From the IMG/VR virus record IMGVR_UViG_3300044681_000884, positions 1 through 29,751 of that record: a stretch of 29,751 bases of DNA. One strand, written 5' to 3'. Source of the stretch: a virus. Position numbers and translations under genes: made by a program. Of the stretch, positions 1 to 11,900 are shown piece by piece. Numbering within the stretch: the stretch's first letter is position 1; each line of letters begins with the position of its first letter. Under the pieces are notes generated by a model that worked only from the letters and a program-made list of their open reading frames with translations, made no database searches and had not been told where the DNA came from.

Positions 1-1
1 T

Positions 2-3000
2 GGAAGTGGTTCAAAATTATATTCTAAATTGCAAACTTGGACAGTAAATCTATATGAAAGATTTAAAGAATATTTACCTGAAGATGATGGATTTTTATCC
101 GAAAGTATAAATCCAGACTATCAACTTCAATATACAAATATATTTTGTCCTGAAAAACTAATAGATGGAGATTCTTCAAGACACTCTTCAATAATTGGAT
201 GGGCATATGATGGAAATCCAATATACGGACCGTATTCATATAAAAATGTTGATGGAACTGGTCCTATTGTTAGAATGAAATCTTCATATAATTTACTGGA
301 ATCTCAAGATAACAGACCATCAATTTCAGATTTTCCTTTAAAATTTTTTGTAGAGGATTACAAATATTATGCAAATGATTCTAGTGATGTTTTAGATGAA
401 TATAATGGAAGATTTTGCGTTACTCCAGAATTTCCATCAGGAACTTATGCATATTTTGCAACGATTGAAGATGGCGAAAATAATATTAAGTTTCCGTATT
501 TAATTGGAAATAATTACAAATCTACTCCAAATTCATTTAATTTTAGCATTTTAGCAAATCAATCAAGAAACTTTTTTGAACTTGGTCTAGTAAGAAATAC
601 AACTCCATATGGATTAACCGATTCTGGAATAACTTACTCGTATTTGAATAACCAGAATTATAATGTTGGATATAGTAAAATAAAACAAGTTTCTCGTGGT
701 TATGTTGAAGGTGTTGATATAATTTTTGGTGGAGAAAATTATAAAGTAGGTGATAAAATATTTTTTAATAATGAAAATACAGGAGGTTATGGAGCATCCG
801 CAAAAGTATCTGAAGTAGTTGGTGCAGCAGTTACCTCTATAAGTTTGTCTAAAACTCTTGCGACAAATGTTGAGCTATATCCAAATAATATAACTTTATC
901 TTTTACCGCATCTTTTGAAAATCCACATCAATTTAAAGATAGGGATATTGTTTATATTTCTGGATTAAGTAGTTCATTTTATTCCATCACTGGTTTATAT
1001 CAAGTAGGCGTAACAACAGATTCATTAAAACTGTCTGTAGGCATAGGTTCTACATCTACAACCGGAATTGTAACATATTTTTCGGTTTTTGGAAATCTTA
1101 ATAATTTTGAGACAAATGATATTCTTACAATAAATCAAGAAAAAGTTAAAATATTAAATGTTGATGGAGATTCTTCTAGAATTAAAGTTCTCAGATCTGT
1201 TAATGGAACTGTTGGGACTTCTCACTCTTCTTTTGATGATTTATATCAAAATCCTAGAAAATTAAACTTTAATTTCAATTCTAGTTCCATTTTTCCTCAG
1301 ACAAAAATAAATAAAGAAATTTATTTTGACCCATCAGAATCTTTGGGAATAGGAACTCAGTATGGTACTGGTATTGGAAAGACGGTAGTATTTTCCAATC
1401 CTGGATATGGTGTAAAGAAAATTTTTGTTCCAACAAAATCAATATATCTAAAGGGACACAATTTAGAAACAGGGGATGAAGTAAAATATAAATTAAATGG
1501 GGGAACATCTATAGGATTCTCTACAGACGGAGAGACTACATTTACATTATCCGAAGATTCTACATTGTACATTGCAAAAATTTCTGACGATTTTGTTGGA
1601 GTTTCGACAGTTAGAGTAACACTCAACAATTCAGGAGAATTTGTAGGTGTAACAGATCAAACAAAAAATGAAAGTACTTTGTATTTTGTAAGTGAGGGAA
1701 GTGGCGTATATCATAGCTTTAAAACAAATTATGATATTATAACCAGTCAAGTATCAAAAAATACTGTTACGGTTTCTACCGCAGAAACTCATGGATTGTC
1801 AGATGGTGATTTTATAAGATTAAATGTAAATTCTGGCATTTCAACTACAATAAAAATAAAATATAATGATACAAATAGAAGACTTATTGTAAATCCAACT
1901 AATTTTTCTTCTGCTGGGGTCAATACTGTTAGAAATACTATAGAGTTGCCCAACCATAATTTGATTAATGGGCAAAAAGTAATTTATAATTCATCAAATC
2001 CGCCATCATCACTAAAGAATGATGGAATATATTATGTTGTTGTTTATGACCAGGACAATATAAAACTATCAGATTCTTTCTATAATTCGACTCTAAGAAC
2101 ACCAGTATTTTTAAGTATAGAATCTGCTTCCGATGGAACTATTTCTTTAATAAATCCAGAGATAAAACTATATAAAAATTCAGACATAACTTTTGATTTA
2201 TCAGATTCTTCATTATCATATACAGTATCCGGTGAAATTTATTCTGCATTTGAATTTGAAATTTATGCCGATGATACTTTTAAAGATGTAGTATCAGATA
2301 TTCAAAGAACAGGAACTGTTGGGGTTGATGCTAGCATCACACTAGATACATCCAATATTACATCAGATAGAATATATTATAAATTAAATCCAATAACAAA
2401 AAGAAAAAATTTACCGGAGATAAAAGAAAGCATTGTTATTGATTATTTTGTTCCCAACAATAATACACTGAATATTGCAAATAGCGAATTTGATGGAATA
2501 TATGAAGTAAAGACACCTACAAATAATACATTTACTTACATACTGCCAAATAATACAGAATCTGTTAGTTATTCTTTACCAGATGGAGTAACTTATTATA
2601 CAAATTCTACAACTTCTTATGGAAGTATATCAAACATACAGATAACAAATTCTGGAAAATATTATTATAATCTCCCTACAATATCCAAAATAGAATCCAA
2701 TCTTGGTTCTAATGCAATTTTAGAACCAAATAGCAAATCTATAGGTCAGATAAAAAAGGTAAATTTGGATAATATTGGATTTGACTTTTCTTCTGATTAT
2801 ACAATAAGACCAACTTCATATCCGGTTTATACTTTTAAAGTAGAACCTTTATATTATTTTAATGAAATTAAAATAACTTATCCAGGAGTTGGATATGTAA
2901 CCCCTTCGAAACTGGTTGTAATAGATTCTTTAAGTGGGAAGGAAATCACGGATTTAGAATTGCAATATGATTTGACGGATAGTTATGTTACAATATTAAA

Positions 3001-6000
3001 AAACACATATCAATTATCACAATTATCGCCAAGAATAATACCAACGAATAATTCAAATGGAATAGGAGTATATTCAGTTTCCTTTAATAATTCTACAAAG
3101 AAAGTTACAATTACCCTGAATAAAATATTTGAAAGTGAAAGTGATTTTCCTTTCAATGTTGGCGATAAAATTCTAGTAGAAAATATTTCTATCACCAACC
3201 CAGAAATTGGTGTTGGATATAATTCAAAGAATTATAATTATATCTTATTTGAAATTACTGACACTGACCCAAATATAGGAGTTGGATCTGCTACTATTGA
3301 ATATAGTTTAGAAAGTCTGCTTGGAACTAATCAAATTCCAGGAACATTTGATTTAGAAAATTCTTTAGGTAGAGTTATCTTAGAACAAGATCTTATTAAA
3401 TTTAGTTCAACTTTAATTAGAGGAGAATATTTTGTTGGCGAAGAAGTGATTGTTGGTGATTCAAATATTGGTTATGTCGAAAGTTGGAATCCCAATAATG
3501 GATTCATAACAATATCTAGATTATCGGGAGAAATTGAAGAAAATCAATCTATAAAGGGAGCAAACTCCTTCGCAACTGCCACAATATCAAAGATATTCAA
3601 AAGTAATTTATTTTTTGAATTATCATCTTCTTCAAAAATTTCCAAAGAGTGGCAGACAGAAACTGGTTTCTTAAACAATGATTTGCAAAAAATACAAGAT
3701 AGTTTTTATTATCAGAATTTTTCATATTCTTTAAAATCAAAAATAGATTATGATACTTGGAAAGATGCTGTAATGACTCTGAATCACCCAAGAGGGTTTA
3801 AGGGTTTTGCGGATTATCAGTTAGAGTCAGAAAGTTCTGTTGGATCTCTAAGTCAATTAGAAAATACTGTTGATGTTCTTGTAGATATTATTAGTTTTTC
3901 AGATTTAAATACTTATTATAACTTTGATACATCTAGAGAAAATAGAATACAAATAAATTCTTCCATAGCATCAAATGAAATTATATTCGATGGAAAAATC
4001 TTAGAAGATCATATTTTATCGATAGGAAATCGAGTCATATCAATTGATGACATTAGTTGGCAGTTTGATAGTACCGAACTTACTCAAAAGAAAGACTTTA
4101 TTTTAACCAGTGAAGGATTGCCAATATTTAAAAGAGAGTTTGATGGCAGTAGTTCGGATATAGTTAATTTAAATGACAATACAATAAAAATTAATAATCA
4201 TTTCTTTGTTACTGGAGAAAAAATTTCATACAATAACAATACAAATTCAACAGCAAATTCAATTGGAATTGGAACAACTGATTTTGGTGTCGGTATTGGA
4301 TTAACTGATAAATTGCCAAGTGAAGTATATGTAGTAAAAATTAGCGATAATTTAATAAAATTATCAAGAACTGCCGAAGAATCTTTAAAATCAGTACCAG
4401 ATACTTTAGATATACTGAGTGTGGGTATTGGTTCTACTCATTATTTTTCGGCATTTAATCAAAATTCAAGAGTTTTAATTTCTATTGATAATGTAATTCA
4501 ATCACCAATAGTTTCTACTGCAGTAACTACTAGAATTTCCCAAAATGTAACTGGAACATCCAGTACAATCTACTTAGATAGTGTGTTACAATTCTTTAAT
4601 GGAGATTTAGTAAAAATTAACAATGAAATAGTAAAGATTAATAGTGTTGGTGTTGGGTCTACAAATATTTTAAATGTAAGTAGAGCATGGATGGGAACTG
4701 AACCATCCTCCCATGTTTTAGGTGATGTTGTAACTAAATTCATAGGAAACTATAATATAATTGAAAATACTATCAATTTTGCAGAACCTCCTTATGGAGA
4801 ATATTCTACCGAACAATTTGAAAGAGACGAAGAAACCAACTTGCTTTTGGAAAAATCAAGTTTTCATGGTAGGTCTTTTATAAAATCTGGTTCTCAAAAT
4901 CAGAGCGAATCAACATATGAAAATAACTATATTTTTGATGACTTATCTGGAGATTTTAGCGGAATATCTTCCGAATTTGTTTTAAAGAGTTCTGGAATAG
5001 ATGTAACTGGAATATCTTCAAACAATATTATTATGTTGGTGAATGAAATAATGCAAATTCCTTCATATGCCACCGATACTGCATCAGATATTAATAACTA
5101 TACTTTAATAGAAAATTCTGGAATAACTTCAGTATATTTCAGTGGTTCTTCAACAATACCAAATGTAGAAGATATCAACACTTCAAGTTTACCAAGAAAA
5201 GGAATAATTATTTCAGTTGGATCTACAGAAGGTTTTGGATATCAACCACTAATATCTGCCGGAGGTACTTCTGTCGTATCTGCATCTGGAACAATTCAAT
5301 CAATTAGTATAGGAAATAGTGGTTCTGGATATAGGTCAGGTATTCAAACTATGGTAAATGTTGGAGTAAAGACTGAGGATTTGGAATATTCAAACATTCA
5401 TTATGTTGGAACTGCTTCTATAAGCGATGGTCATGTTGTAGGTGTTTCTATTACAAATCCAGGATTTGGTTACACTTCAACCAATCCACCAATAGTAGTG
5501 TTTGATTCTCCACTTTCTTATACAGATATACCATTAATATATTCAGAATCATCCGGATCATCTGGAATTGGTACCCAATCTAAAATTGATATTGTTGTTA
5601 GCAATGATTCAAGTGTTATAGAGTTTGAAATAAAAAACTTTGGATATAACTATAATGTGGGCGACGTATTAACAATTAGTACTGGAGGAGCGACCGGAAT
5701 TCCGACAGATACATCAAAGACATTTAGTGAATTCAAAATATTTGTCGATGAAATTAAAAATGACAAATTCTCGGGATGGTTTGTTGGAAAATTACAAACA
5801 ATTGATGATATAAGTTCTTTATTTAACGGCAGAAGAAGAAGTTTTCCTTTATCAGTAAGTGGTGATGACAAATTTACACTATATAAACAAAAAGGATCAA
5901 AAATAGATTTAAATTATAACATATTGGTATTTTTTAATGATGTATTGCAAATTCCTTACGAATCTTATACACTATCTCCAAGTGGAAGTAGAATAATATT

Positions 6001-7351
6001 CTCAGAGGCACCAAAGGGAAGAGATGAAAATGGAGCAGAATCTGGAGATAAGTGTAAGATTCTTTTCTATATGGGAAATAGTGAGTATGATACTGAAACA
6101 GTGAGTGTTGTTGAAAGTGTAAAAATTGGCGACAGACTTACTTTAGGATATGATACAAATCTCGGACAAACTTTTAATTTGCAAGAAGAACCAAGAACAG
6201 TTGAATCTTTGAATTTAACATCAACACTAACTCTTCCTTACTTTGGTAGAGGAATTGCTGAAGATGAATCAGTATTCAGACCAGTTTCTTGGAGTTTGCA
6301 AACAGAAGATTTAATCATAAACTCAGAATTAGTAAGTAAAAGTAGATTGTCAAATGAACCAATAATACAACCAGTGTCATATTTAATAAGTCCAGTATCT
6401 ATCGGAAGTTCTTTCATTTTTGTTGATAATATAAGACCATTTTTTAATGCTAAAAATGAGTCAAATGTGGAAAACTATAGTTTCCAAAATAAGATTACTA
6501 TTATGTCGCAAGAATCAAAGGAACCTGGTTTTGCAACTGCTGTGGTTTCAGTTTCTGGAACAGTATCTTCTGTTTCAATAACTGATGGTGGATTTGGTTA
6601 TACTTCTAATCCAGAAGTTACTTTTGAATCTCCAATAGGTTTTGGAACAACTGCAAGAGCAACAGCAGTTTCTTCAATAACTTCAGGAATAATAACAAGT
6701 ATAGTTGTAACTAATGGAGGACTTGAGTATTCTCAGGAAAATCCACCAAACATTTTGATTGAACCACCAACTTTAAAAATAGAAACAAATGAAGTAACTG
6801 GTTATTTTGGAGATTATGGAATTATTTCTGGAATTTCTACCGGTTCTATCACTGGTGTTGCATCAACAGCAATTATATTTGATTTATTCATACCAAGTGA
6901 TTCATATCTAAGAGATTCTTCTTTGACTGGAATAAGCGGAATAACAACAATCAGTGGAATACAGACTGGTTATTATTTTGTCGTTTATAATTCAAAAATT
7001 GGTAATGGAGTAACTTCATTAAATTCCTCAGGCGAAATAGTTGGAATAGGAACAACATTTTTGGACAATGTTTATAGAGCAGAATCTGTTTCCTTTGCAA
7101 CTTCATATGTTCCATATGAAGGATTGCGTGATGTTATAAAAGTTGTAGTTAGTGTATCATCCTTAAATGGACTAACTGGAACTGGATTTAGCGATTTTTA
7201 TGGTGAATATAGTTGGGGCAGAATTAATTTAAGTGGAAGAGAAAAATCCAATGAATATCCAGCAGAAACTTTGAATGGTGTTGTTGGATTAAGAACTGGA
7301 ACTATTGTTAGAAGAACAAATCAATTGAGATATTCTGATTATGCATCATAA
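2..7351 (+). CDS. giant modular YHYH-domain virion structural protein (5' partial)
   Basis: The reading frame is open to the left edge: codons before the TTG at 29 read through without a stop, so TTG-29 is not the start and the protein is longer than 2,440 residues. Near the left edge it carries a YHYH-type domain: GWAYDGNPIYGP (nt ~197-232), LDEYNGRFCVTPEF, then GTYAYF where the family has Y-H-Y-H. After that come many short beta-rich modules. Some are of the form H-x-L-x-x-G-x-x-V-x-Y...IKLS (nt ~1425-1620, 1930-2110, 4165-4400). Others resemble 'ND-VLQIP' (nt ~5925-6080) or are Gly-Tyr repeats (nt ~5300-5490 and 6540-6770). It lies directly before gp8, the position of T4 gp7 (1,032 residues), but I see no sequence proof of gp7 homology. 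Probably a baseplate or fibre-associated virion protein. Arginine is almost always AGA. Confident that it is a structural gene, unsure of its exact role. Confidence 0.8.
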   Translation, partial: GSGSKLYSKLQTWTVNLYERFKEYLPEDDGFLSESINPDYQLQYTNIFCPEKLIDGDSSRHSSIIGWAYDGNPIYGPYSYKNVDGTGPIVRMKSSYNLLESQDNRPSISDFPLKFFVEDYKYYANDSSDVLDEYNGRFCVTPEFPSGTYAYFATIEDGENNIKFPYLIGNNYKSTPNSFNFSILANQSRNFFELGLVRNTTPYGLTDSGITYSYLNNQNYNVGYSKIKQVSRGYVEGVDIIFGGENYKVGDKIFFNNENTGGYGASAKVSEVVGAAVTSISLSKTLATNVELYPNNITLSFTASFENPHQFKDRDIVYISGLSSSFYSITGLYQVGVTTDSLKLSVGIGSTSTTGIVTYFSVFGNLNNFETNDILTINQEKVKILNVDGDSSRIKVLRSVNGTVGTSHSSFDDLYQNPRKLNFNFNSSSIFPQTKINKEIYFDPSESLGIGTQYGTGIGKTVVFSNPGYGVKKIFVPTKSIYLKGHNLETGDEVKYKLNGGTSIGFSTDGETTFTLSEDSTLYIAKISDDFVGVSTVRVTLNNSGEFVGVTDQTKNESTLYFVSEGSGVYHSFKTNYDIITSQVSKNTVTVSTAETHGLSDGDFIRLNVNSGISTTIKIKYNDTNRRLIVNPTNFSSAGVNTVRNTIELPNHNLINGQKVIYNSSNPPSSLKNDGIYYVVVYDQDNIKLSDSFYNSTLRTPVFLSIESASDGTISLINPEIKLYKNSDITFDLSDSSLSYTVSGEIYSAFEFEIYADDTFKDVVSDIQRTGTVGVDASITLDTSNITSDRIYYKLNPITKRKNLPEIKESIVIDYFVPNNNTLNIANSEFDGIYEVKTPTNNTFTYILPNNTESVSYSLPDGVTYYTNSTTSYGSISNIQITNSGKYYYNLPTISKIESNLGSNAILEPNSKSIGQIKKVNLDNIGFDFSSDYTIRPTSYPVYTFKVEPLYYFNEIKITYPGVGYVTPSKLVVIDSLSGKEITDLELQYDLTDSYVTILKNTYQLSQLSPRIIPTNNSNGIGVYSVSFNNSTKKVTITLNKIFESESDFPFNVGDKILVENISITNPEIGVGYNSKNYNYILFEITDTDPNIGVGSATIEYSLESLLGTNQIPGTFDLENSLGRVILEQDLIKFSSTLIRGEYFVGEEVIVGDSNIGYVESWNPNNGFITISRLSGEIEENQSIKGANSFATATISKIFKSNLFFELSSSSKISKEWQTETGFLNNDLQKIQDSFYYQNFSYSLKSKIDYDTWKDAVMTLNHPRGFKGFADYQLESESSVGSLSQLENTVDVLVDIISFSDLNTYYNFDTSRENRIQINSSIASNEIIFDGKILEDHILSIGNRVISIDDISWQFDSTELTQKKDFILTSEGLPIFKREFDGSSSDIVNLNDNTIKINNHFFVTGEKISYNNNTNSTANSIGIGTTDFGVGIGLTDKLPSEVYVVKISDNLIKLSRTAEESLKSVPDTLDILSVGIGSTHYFSAFNQNSRVLISIDNVIQSPIVSTAVTTRISQNVTGTSSTIYLDSVLQFFNGDLVKINNEIVKINSVGVGSTNILNVSRAWMGTEPSSHVLGDVVTKFIGNYNIIENTINFAEPPYGEYSTEQFERDEETNLLLEKSSFHGRSFIKSGSQNQSESTYENNYIFDDLSGDFSGISSEFVLKSSGIDVTGISSNNIIMLVNEIMQIPSYATDTASDINNYTLIENSGITSVYFSGSSTIPNVEDINTSSLPRKGIIISVGSTEGFGYQPLISAGGTSVVSASGTIQSISIGNSGSGYRSGIQTMVNVGVKTEDLEYSNIHYVGTASISDGHVVGVSITNPGFGYTSTNPPIVVFDSPLSYTDIPLIYSESSGSSGIGTQSKIDIVVSNDSSVIEFEIKNFGYNYNVGDVLTISTGGATGIPTDTSKTFSEFKIFVDEIKNDKFSGWFVGKLQTIDDISSLFNGRRRSFPLSVSGDDKFTLYKQKGSKIDLNYNILVFFNDVLQIPYESYTLSPSGSRIIFSEAPKGRDENGAESGDKCKILFYMGNSEYDTETVSVVESVKIGDRLTLGYDTNLGQTFNLQEEPRTVESLNLTSTLTLPYFGRGIAEDESVFRPVSWSLQTEDLIINSELVSKSRLSNEPIIQPVSYLISPVSIGSSFIFVDNIRPFFNAKNESNVENYSFQNKITIMSQESKEPGFATAVVSVSGTVSSVSITDGGFGYTSNPEVTFESPIGFGTTARATAVSSITSGIITSIVVTNGGLEYSQENPPNILIEPPTLKIETNEVTGYFGDYGIISGISTGSITGVASTAIIFDLFIPSDSYLRDSSLTGISGITTISGIQTGYYFVVYNSKIGNGVTSLNSSGEIVGIGTTFLDNVYRAESVSFATSYVPYEGLRDVIKVVVSVSSLNGLTGTGFSDFYGEYSWGRINLSGREKSNEYPAETLNGVVGLRTGTIVRRTNQLRYSDYAS

Positions 7352-7354
7352 ATA
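7347..7354 (+). promoter_or_regulatory. T4-type late promoter box CATAAATA
   Basis: Seven of eight bases match the T4 late consensus TATAAATA, which is recognised by the phage sigma-like gp55/gp33 factors. The stop codon TAA of the giant upstream gene (7349-7351) lies inside the box. The gp8 ATG begins 17 bases after it. No other box was found before the next genes up to 17064, so it may drive gp8, the DUF4815 gene and two small genes. Confidence 0.6.
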
Positions 7355-7371
7355 ATTTAAAACATTCAAAA

Positions 7372-8928
7372 ATGTCTGCAATTATAACTGATCAGTTTAG
7401 AATATTAAATGCAAAGAATTTTGTAAATTTGGTAAAACAAAATTCTTTTTATACTTTTGTTGGTTTGCCGAATGCAAATGAGATTGACTCAAATTGGGAT
7501 ACAAATCCACCAGCACCAGCAGATAATTTTAATTATCATAATAGTGTTTGGGAAACCATAATTTCTTTAAAAAAAATTAACGAAAGTGACGTAAAACTAG
7601 TTATTCCAAAGATTACTTGGCAATCCGGTTTAACATATGATTATTATAGACATGACTATAGCAGTTCAAATAAAGCTATAGTATCAAGTGCAACAAATTT
7701 ATATTCATCAAGATATTATGTGATGAATAGTGATTATAGAGTCTATATTTGTCTAGAGAATGGAACAAATCCAGATAATCCAAATGGACAACCATCTCTT
7801 GATGAACCAACATTTGTCGATATAGAACCAAGAACTGCAGGATCTAGTGGTGATGGATATATTTGGAAATATCTTTATACAATAAAACCATCAGATATTG
7901 TAAAATTTGAATCAACAAATTATATTCCAGTTCCATCAGATTGGGAGTCTAATCCAGAACATTCTTCTGTAAGAAATAATGCAGTCGATGGGTCAATAAA
8001 GTCGGTAATCATTAAAAATAGAGGATCTGGTGTATCTGGTGTAGAGGGCACTGGAGTATACAAAAATGTACCAATAAAAGGTGATGGTGTTGGTGCAGAA
8101 TGTACTGTAGTAATTAATGATGTTAATAAAGTCGAATCTGTAACGATATCTAATCAGGGATCGAACTATACTTATGGTAACGTTGATTTAGAATCTAAAG
8201 GCATATCTAGTAGCGAAAGACCAGTACTTGATGTAATTATAACTCCCAAAGGGGGTCATGGTTATGATATTTACAAAGAATTGGGTGCTAGAAATGTTTT
8301 AGTTTATTCTAGAATAGAAAATGATGTGCAGAATCCGGATTTTATAACTGGAAATCAGATTGCAAGGGTTGGTATTATAGAAAATCCAAAATCATCTATA
8401 GGTTCAACCCTAACCGAACCTCTTTCTAGTGCAGTTTATGCATTAAAATTAACGGGTGTTGATTATAATAAAGCAACCTTTGTTGCTGATTCTGAAATTA
8501 CTCAAACGGTAGGAACTGGAATCACTGCAGTTGGAAAAGTTATTAGTTATAATAAAAATACTGGAGTTTTAAAATATTGGCAAGAGAGAACTTTAGTTGG
8601 ATTTGCAACTACCGGTTCTATAAACCCAAATCCACAATATGGATTTAATTTAAATAGATTTACAAGTTCTCCTTCGGGCGAAGGTAGTTTGACAATCAGT
8701 GGAAATACTTCAGGGGGAACTTTATCAATTCAACAAGATTTTACCGGCATATCAACAGTATCGGGAATAAATAATATAACATATTACCTTGGTCAGGAAT
8801 TTATCGATGGAATATCAGAACCAGAAGTTCAAAAATATTCCGGCAATATAATTCATATTGATAATCGCCCATCAATTACAAGATCTTCTAACCAAAAAGA
8901 AGATATCAAAATCATTTTGCAGTTTTAA
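7372..8928 (+). CDS. 8: baseplate wedge subunit gp8
   Basis: T4 gp8 is a dimeric component of the baseplate wedge that joins gp10-gp7 and helps assemble the hexagonal baseplate. This 518-residue protein (T4: 334) has the family N-terminus (MSAIITDQFRILNAKNF), the Trp-rich region with SVWETIISLKKI, a GDGYIWKYLY segment near residue 165, and the hallmark GGHGYDIYKELGARNVLVYS near residue 300 followed by FITGNQIARVGIIENP. Extra length comes partly from a Gly-rich beta insertion at residues ~206-281 (SIKSVIIKNRGSG... SVTISNQGSNYTYG), related to modules in its neighbours. The start has no Shine-Dalgarno sequence but sits 17 bases after a late promoter box. The following gene starts six bases after its stop. 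Confidence 0.9.
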   Translation: MSAIITDQFRILNAKNFVNLVKQNSFYTFVGLPNANEIDSNWDTNPPAPADNFNYHNSVWETIISLKKINESDVKLVIPKITWQSGLTYDYYRHDYSSSNKAIVSSATNLYSSRYYVMNSDYRVYICLENGTNPDNPNGQPSLDEPTFVDIEPRTAGSSGDGYIWKYLYTIKPSDIVKFESTNYIPVPSDWESNPEHSSVRNNAVDGSIKSVIIKNRGSGVSGVEGTGVYKNVPIKGDGVGAECTVVINDVNKVESVTISNQGSNYTYGNVDLESKGISSSERPVLDVIITPKGGHGYDIYKELGARNVLVYSRIENDVQNPDFITGNQIARVGIIENPKSSIGSTLTEPLSSAVYALKLTGVDYNKATFVADSEITQTVGTGITAVGKVISYNKNTGVLKYWQERTLVGFATTGSINPNPQYGFNLNRFTSSPSGEGSLTISGNTSGGTLSIQQDFTGISTVSGINNITYYLGQEFIDGISEPEVQKYSGNIIHIDNRPSITRSSNQKEDIKIILQF

Positions 8929-8934
8929 ACAATT

Positions 8935-11900
8935 ATGTCTCAGCAAACTAATTTAAACGTATCTCCATATTTTGATGATTTTGATGCGAATAATGATTAC
9001 TATAGAGTACTATTTAAACCGGGATATCCTGTCCAAGCTAGAGAGTTAACAACATTACAATCAATACTACAAAATCAAATTGAAAAGTTTGGGCAACATT
9101 TCTTCAAAGATGGCGCAAAAATAATACCAGGAAATACAACTTATACTGACATTTATCATGCAGTAGAACTTGAGAGCACCTACTTGGGAATTCCAGTTTC
9201 ATCTTATGTAGATCAACTAATTGGAACTAAAATATCTGGTCTAACTTCGGGAGTTACTGCAATTGTAACCAATATTCTATTACCGCAATTTTCTGAAAGG
9301 GGAAATTTGACTCTATATGTCAATTATTTACAAGCAAGTACTGTAGATAATTTTTCAGAAACATTTCTTGATGGTGAACTATTAAAATCGGATGAAATTG
9401 CAATAACCCAACTATTAGGTACAACCAATATTGCAATAGGAGAGCCGTTTGCCTCATTAGTTGCAAGAAATGCTACTTCTATTGGTTCTGCTTTTTCTGT
9501 TAATGATGGCGTTTATTTTATTAGAGGGTATTTTATAAATGTAAAGAAAGAAACTTTAATACTCGATCAATATTCTAATAGACCAAGTTATAGAATAGGT
9601 TTCTTTGTAAATGAAGAAATTGTAAATTCAAATATAGATGAAAATTTAAACGATAATTCTCAAGGTTTTAATAATTACTCATCGCCAGGTGCAGATAGAT
9701 TAAAAATATCAGTTTCTTTATTTAAAAAATCTTTAGATGATACTGATGACAGCAATTTTATAGAAATTGCTTCAGTCAAAAACGGGATAATTAAATTTAA
9801 AAACGATACATATACACAATATAATTTATTATCAGATGAATTTGCAAGAAGAACTTATGATGAGTCTGGAGATTATTATATTAGACCATTTAATATTTCC
9901 GTAAAGGAATCTTTAAATGACAATTTGGGAAATAATGGCGTATTTCCTTCAAACGTATTTACTGATGGTGGTTCTGTTCCGTCAGAAAATTTAGCTTTAT
10001 ATCAAATTTCTCCAGGAAAAGCATATGTGAGAGGATATGAAGTTGATGTTATAAGTTCTACTCTTTTGGATGTGCCGAAACCAAGGCAAACAAAAACTAT
10101 AGAACAGCAATCATTGATTTATAATACAGGTTCAACACTAAGACTCAATAGAGTTTATGGTGCTCCAAAAGTAGGAGTTGGAAATACATATGTTTTAAGT
10201 CTTAGAGATTCTAGAGTGGGAGTATCTTCCCATACTGCTCCCGGAAAAGAAATTGGGTTAGCTAGAGTCTATGATTTTAGATTAGAGTCTGGTTCATATG
10301 ACTCGGCAAATTCACAATTGAATGAATGGAATATTTCCCTTTTTGATATACAAACAGTAACAGAAATCACCACAAATGAGCCAGTAACATTAAACACTCC
10401 AACATTTGTAAAAGGAAAAAGCACTGGAGCAACTGGATTTTTAAAAGAAAATGTTAATTCAAGCAAATCATTAGTTCTTTATCAGACAACAGGGAACTTT
10501 TCTGTAAATGAAGGTTTAATATTTGATGGGATAGAAAGTAATAGAGTTTCCACCGCAGTCACTTCATATGGATTTTCTGATGTAAAATCTTTATATGGAG
10601 TAGTTGGAACTGCAAATACCTTTACTGCAGATGTAATTCAATCTACAAAATTTAATGTTGGAGTTGCAAATGTAACCCAACAATCAAGTGGCGGAATTAG
10701 TACAATTACCAGTACAAATTCATTATTTCCAGGAAAAATTGTAAAAAATGGCGATCTCTTAAAATATACAGATTCTAGATTTTCTGTTCCAGTATTTGTA
10801 AAAGTAGAAGAAAAAACAAATACATCAATATCAGTATCAGGAATAACAACAGTTGCAGATATATGTGAAGGAAGTTTGCCTTTACAAGACTTATATGTTT
10901 CAGATTTACAAGTCTTGCATACAACTTTAGAATCTTCATCGGATAATACATTATATACAAAACTTCCAAAAAATAATATTTCAAGTGTCAATTTAGCAGA
11001 TGCTTCTTTAACTATAAGAAAAACATATAATACTGGAATTGGAATTAGTATATCTTCAAATGAATTGACAACGATAGTTGCTGATTCTAATGAATCCTTC
11101 TTACCTTTTGATGAAGAAAGATACTTATTGGTAAGATCTGATGGTTCTATAGAACCATTAAGTACTGATAAAGTAAAAATTACAAACGGAAATACTTTAC
11201 AAATTAAAAATTTAGGTTCAGATGACCCAAGTCCAACATTAGTTGCTACTTTAAGAAAAATAAATCCAAAAGAGAAAATTAAGAAAAAAAATAGAGTAAA
11301 AATAATAAATGTAGATAAATCAATTTATGAAGGTTCAGGAACTGGTGAAGATACTTTAAATAATGGTTTAACATATGGAAATTATCCATATGGAACCAGA
11401 GTTGAAGATGATATTATTTCTCTAAATGAACCGGATATTATAGAAGTTCATGGAATTTATGAGTCAAGAGATACTGAAGAGGCATATGCCCCTTCAATGA
11501 GTCTTGCATCTATTAGCGGTCCAACTGCAAAAACATCTGATTTGGTAATCGGAGAGAGTTTGGTTGGACAAACAAGCGGAGCAATAGCTATTGTTGTTGG
11601 ATTGAAATCTGATACTGAAATTTATTATATTACAAAAAACAATACTTCATTTGTTGCCGGAGAGCAATTGTTATTTGGAGAGTCTGGAGTTCTAGCTTCT
11701 ATTGTAGAACTTCAGGGTGGAGATAAAGAAATAACATCGCATTATACACTCAATCCAGGTCAAAAATCTACAATCTATGATTATGGAAGGATTGTTAGAA
11801 AATCAAACTATTCATCGCCAACTAAATCATTAAAAATATATTTTTCAAATCTGTATTATGATTCTTCTGATGATGGAGATATTACAACTGCAAATTCTTA

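Noticed and set aside
29-31. TTG at 29 as start of the giant first gene
   Set aside because: The frame is open upstream to the window edge (codons from position 2), so the real start lies outside the window.
1307-1314. AATAAATA late-promoter-like box inside the giant first gene
   Set aside because: It lies deep in coding sequence with no gene start near it. Such matches are expected by chance in AT-rich DNA.
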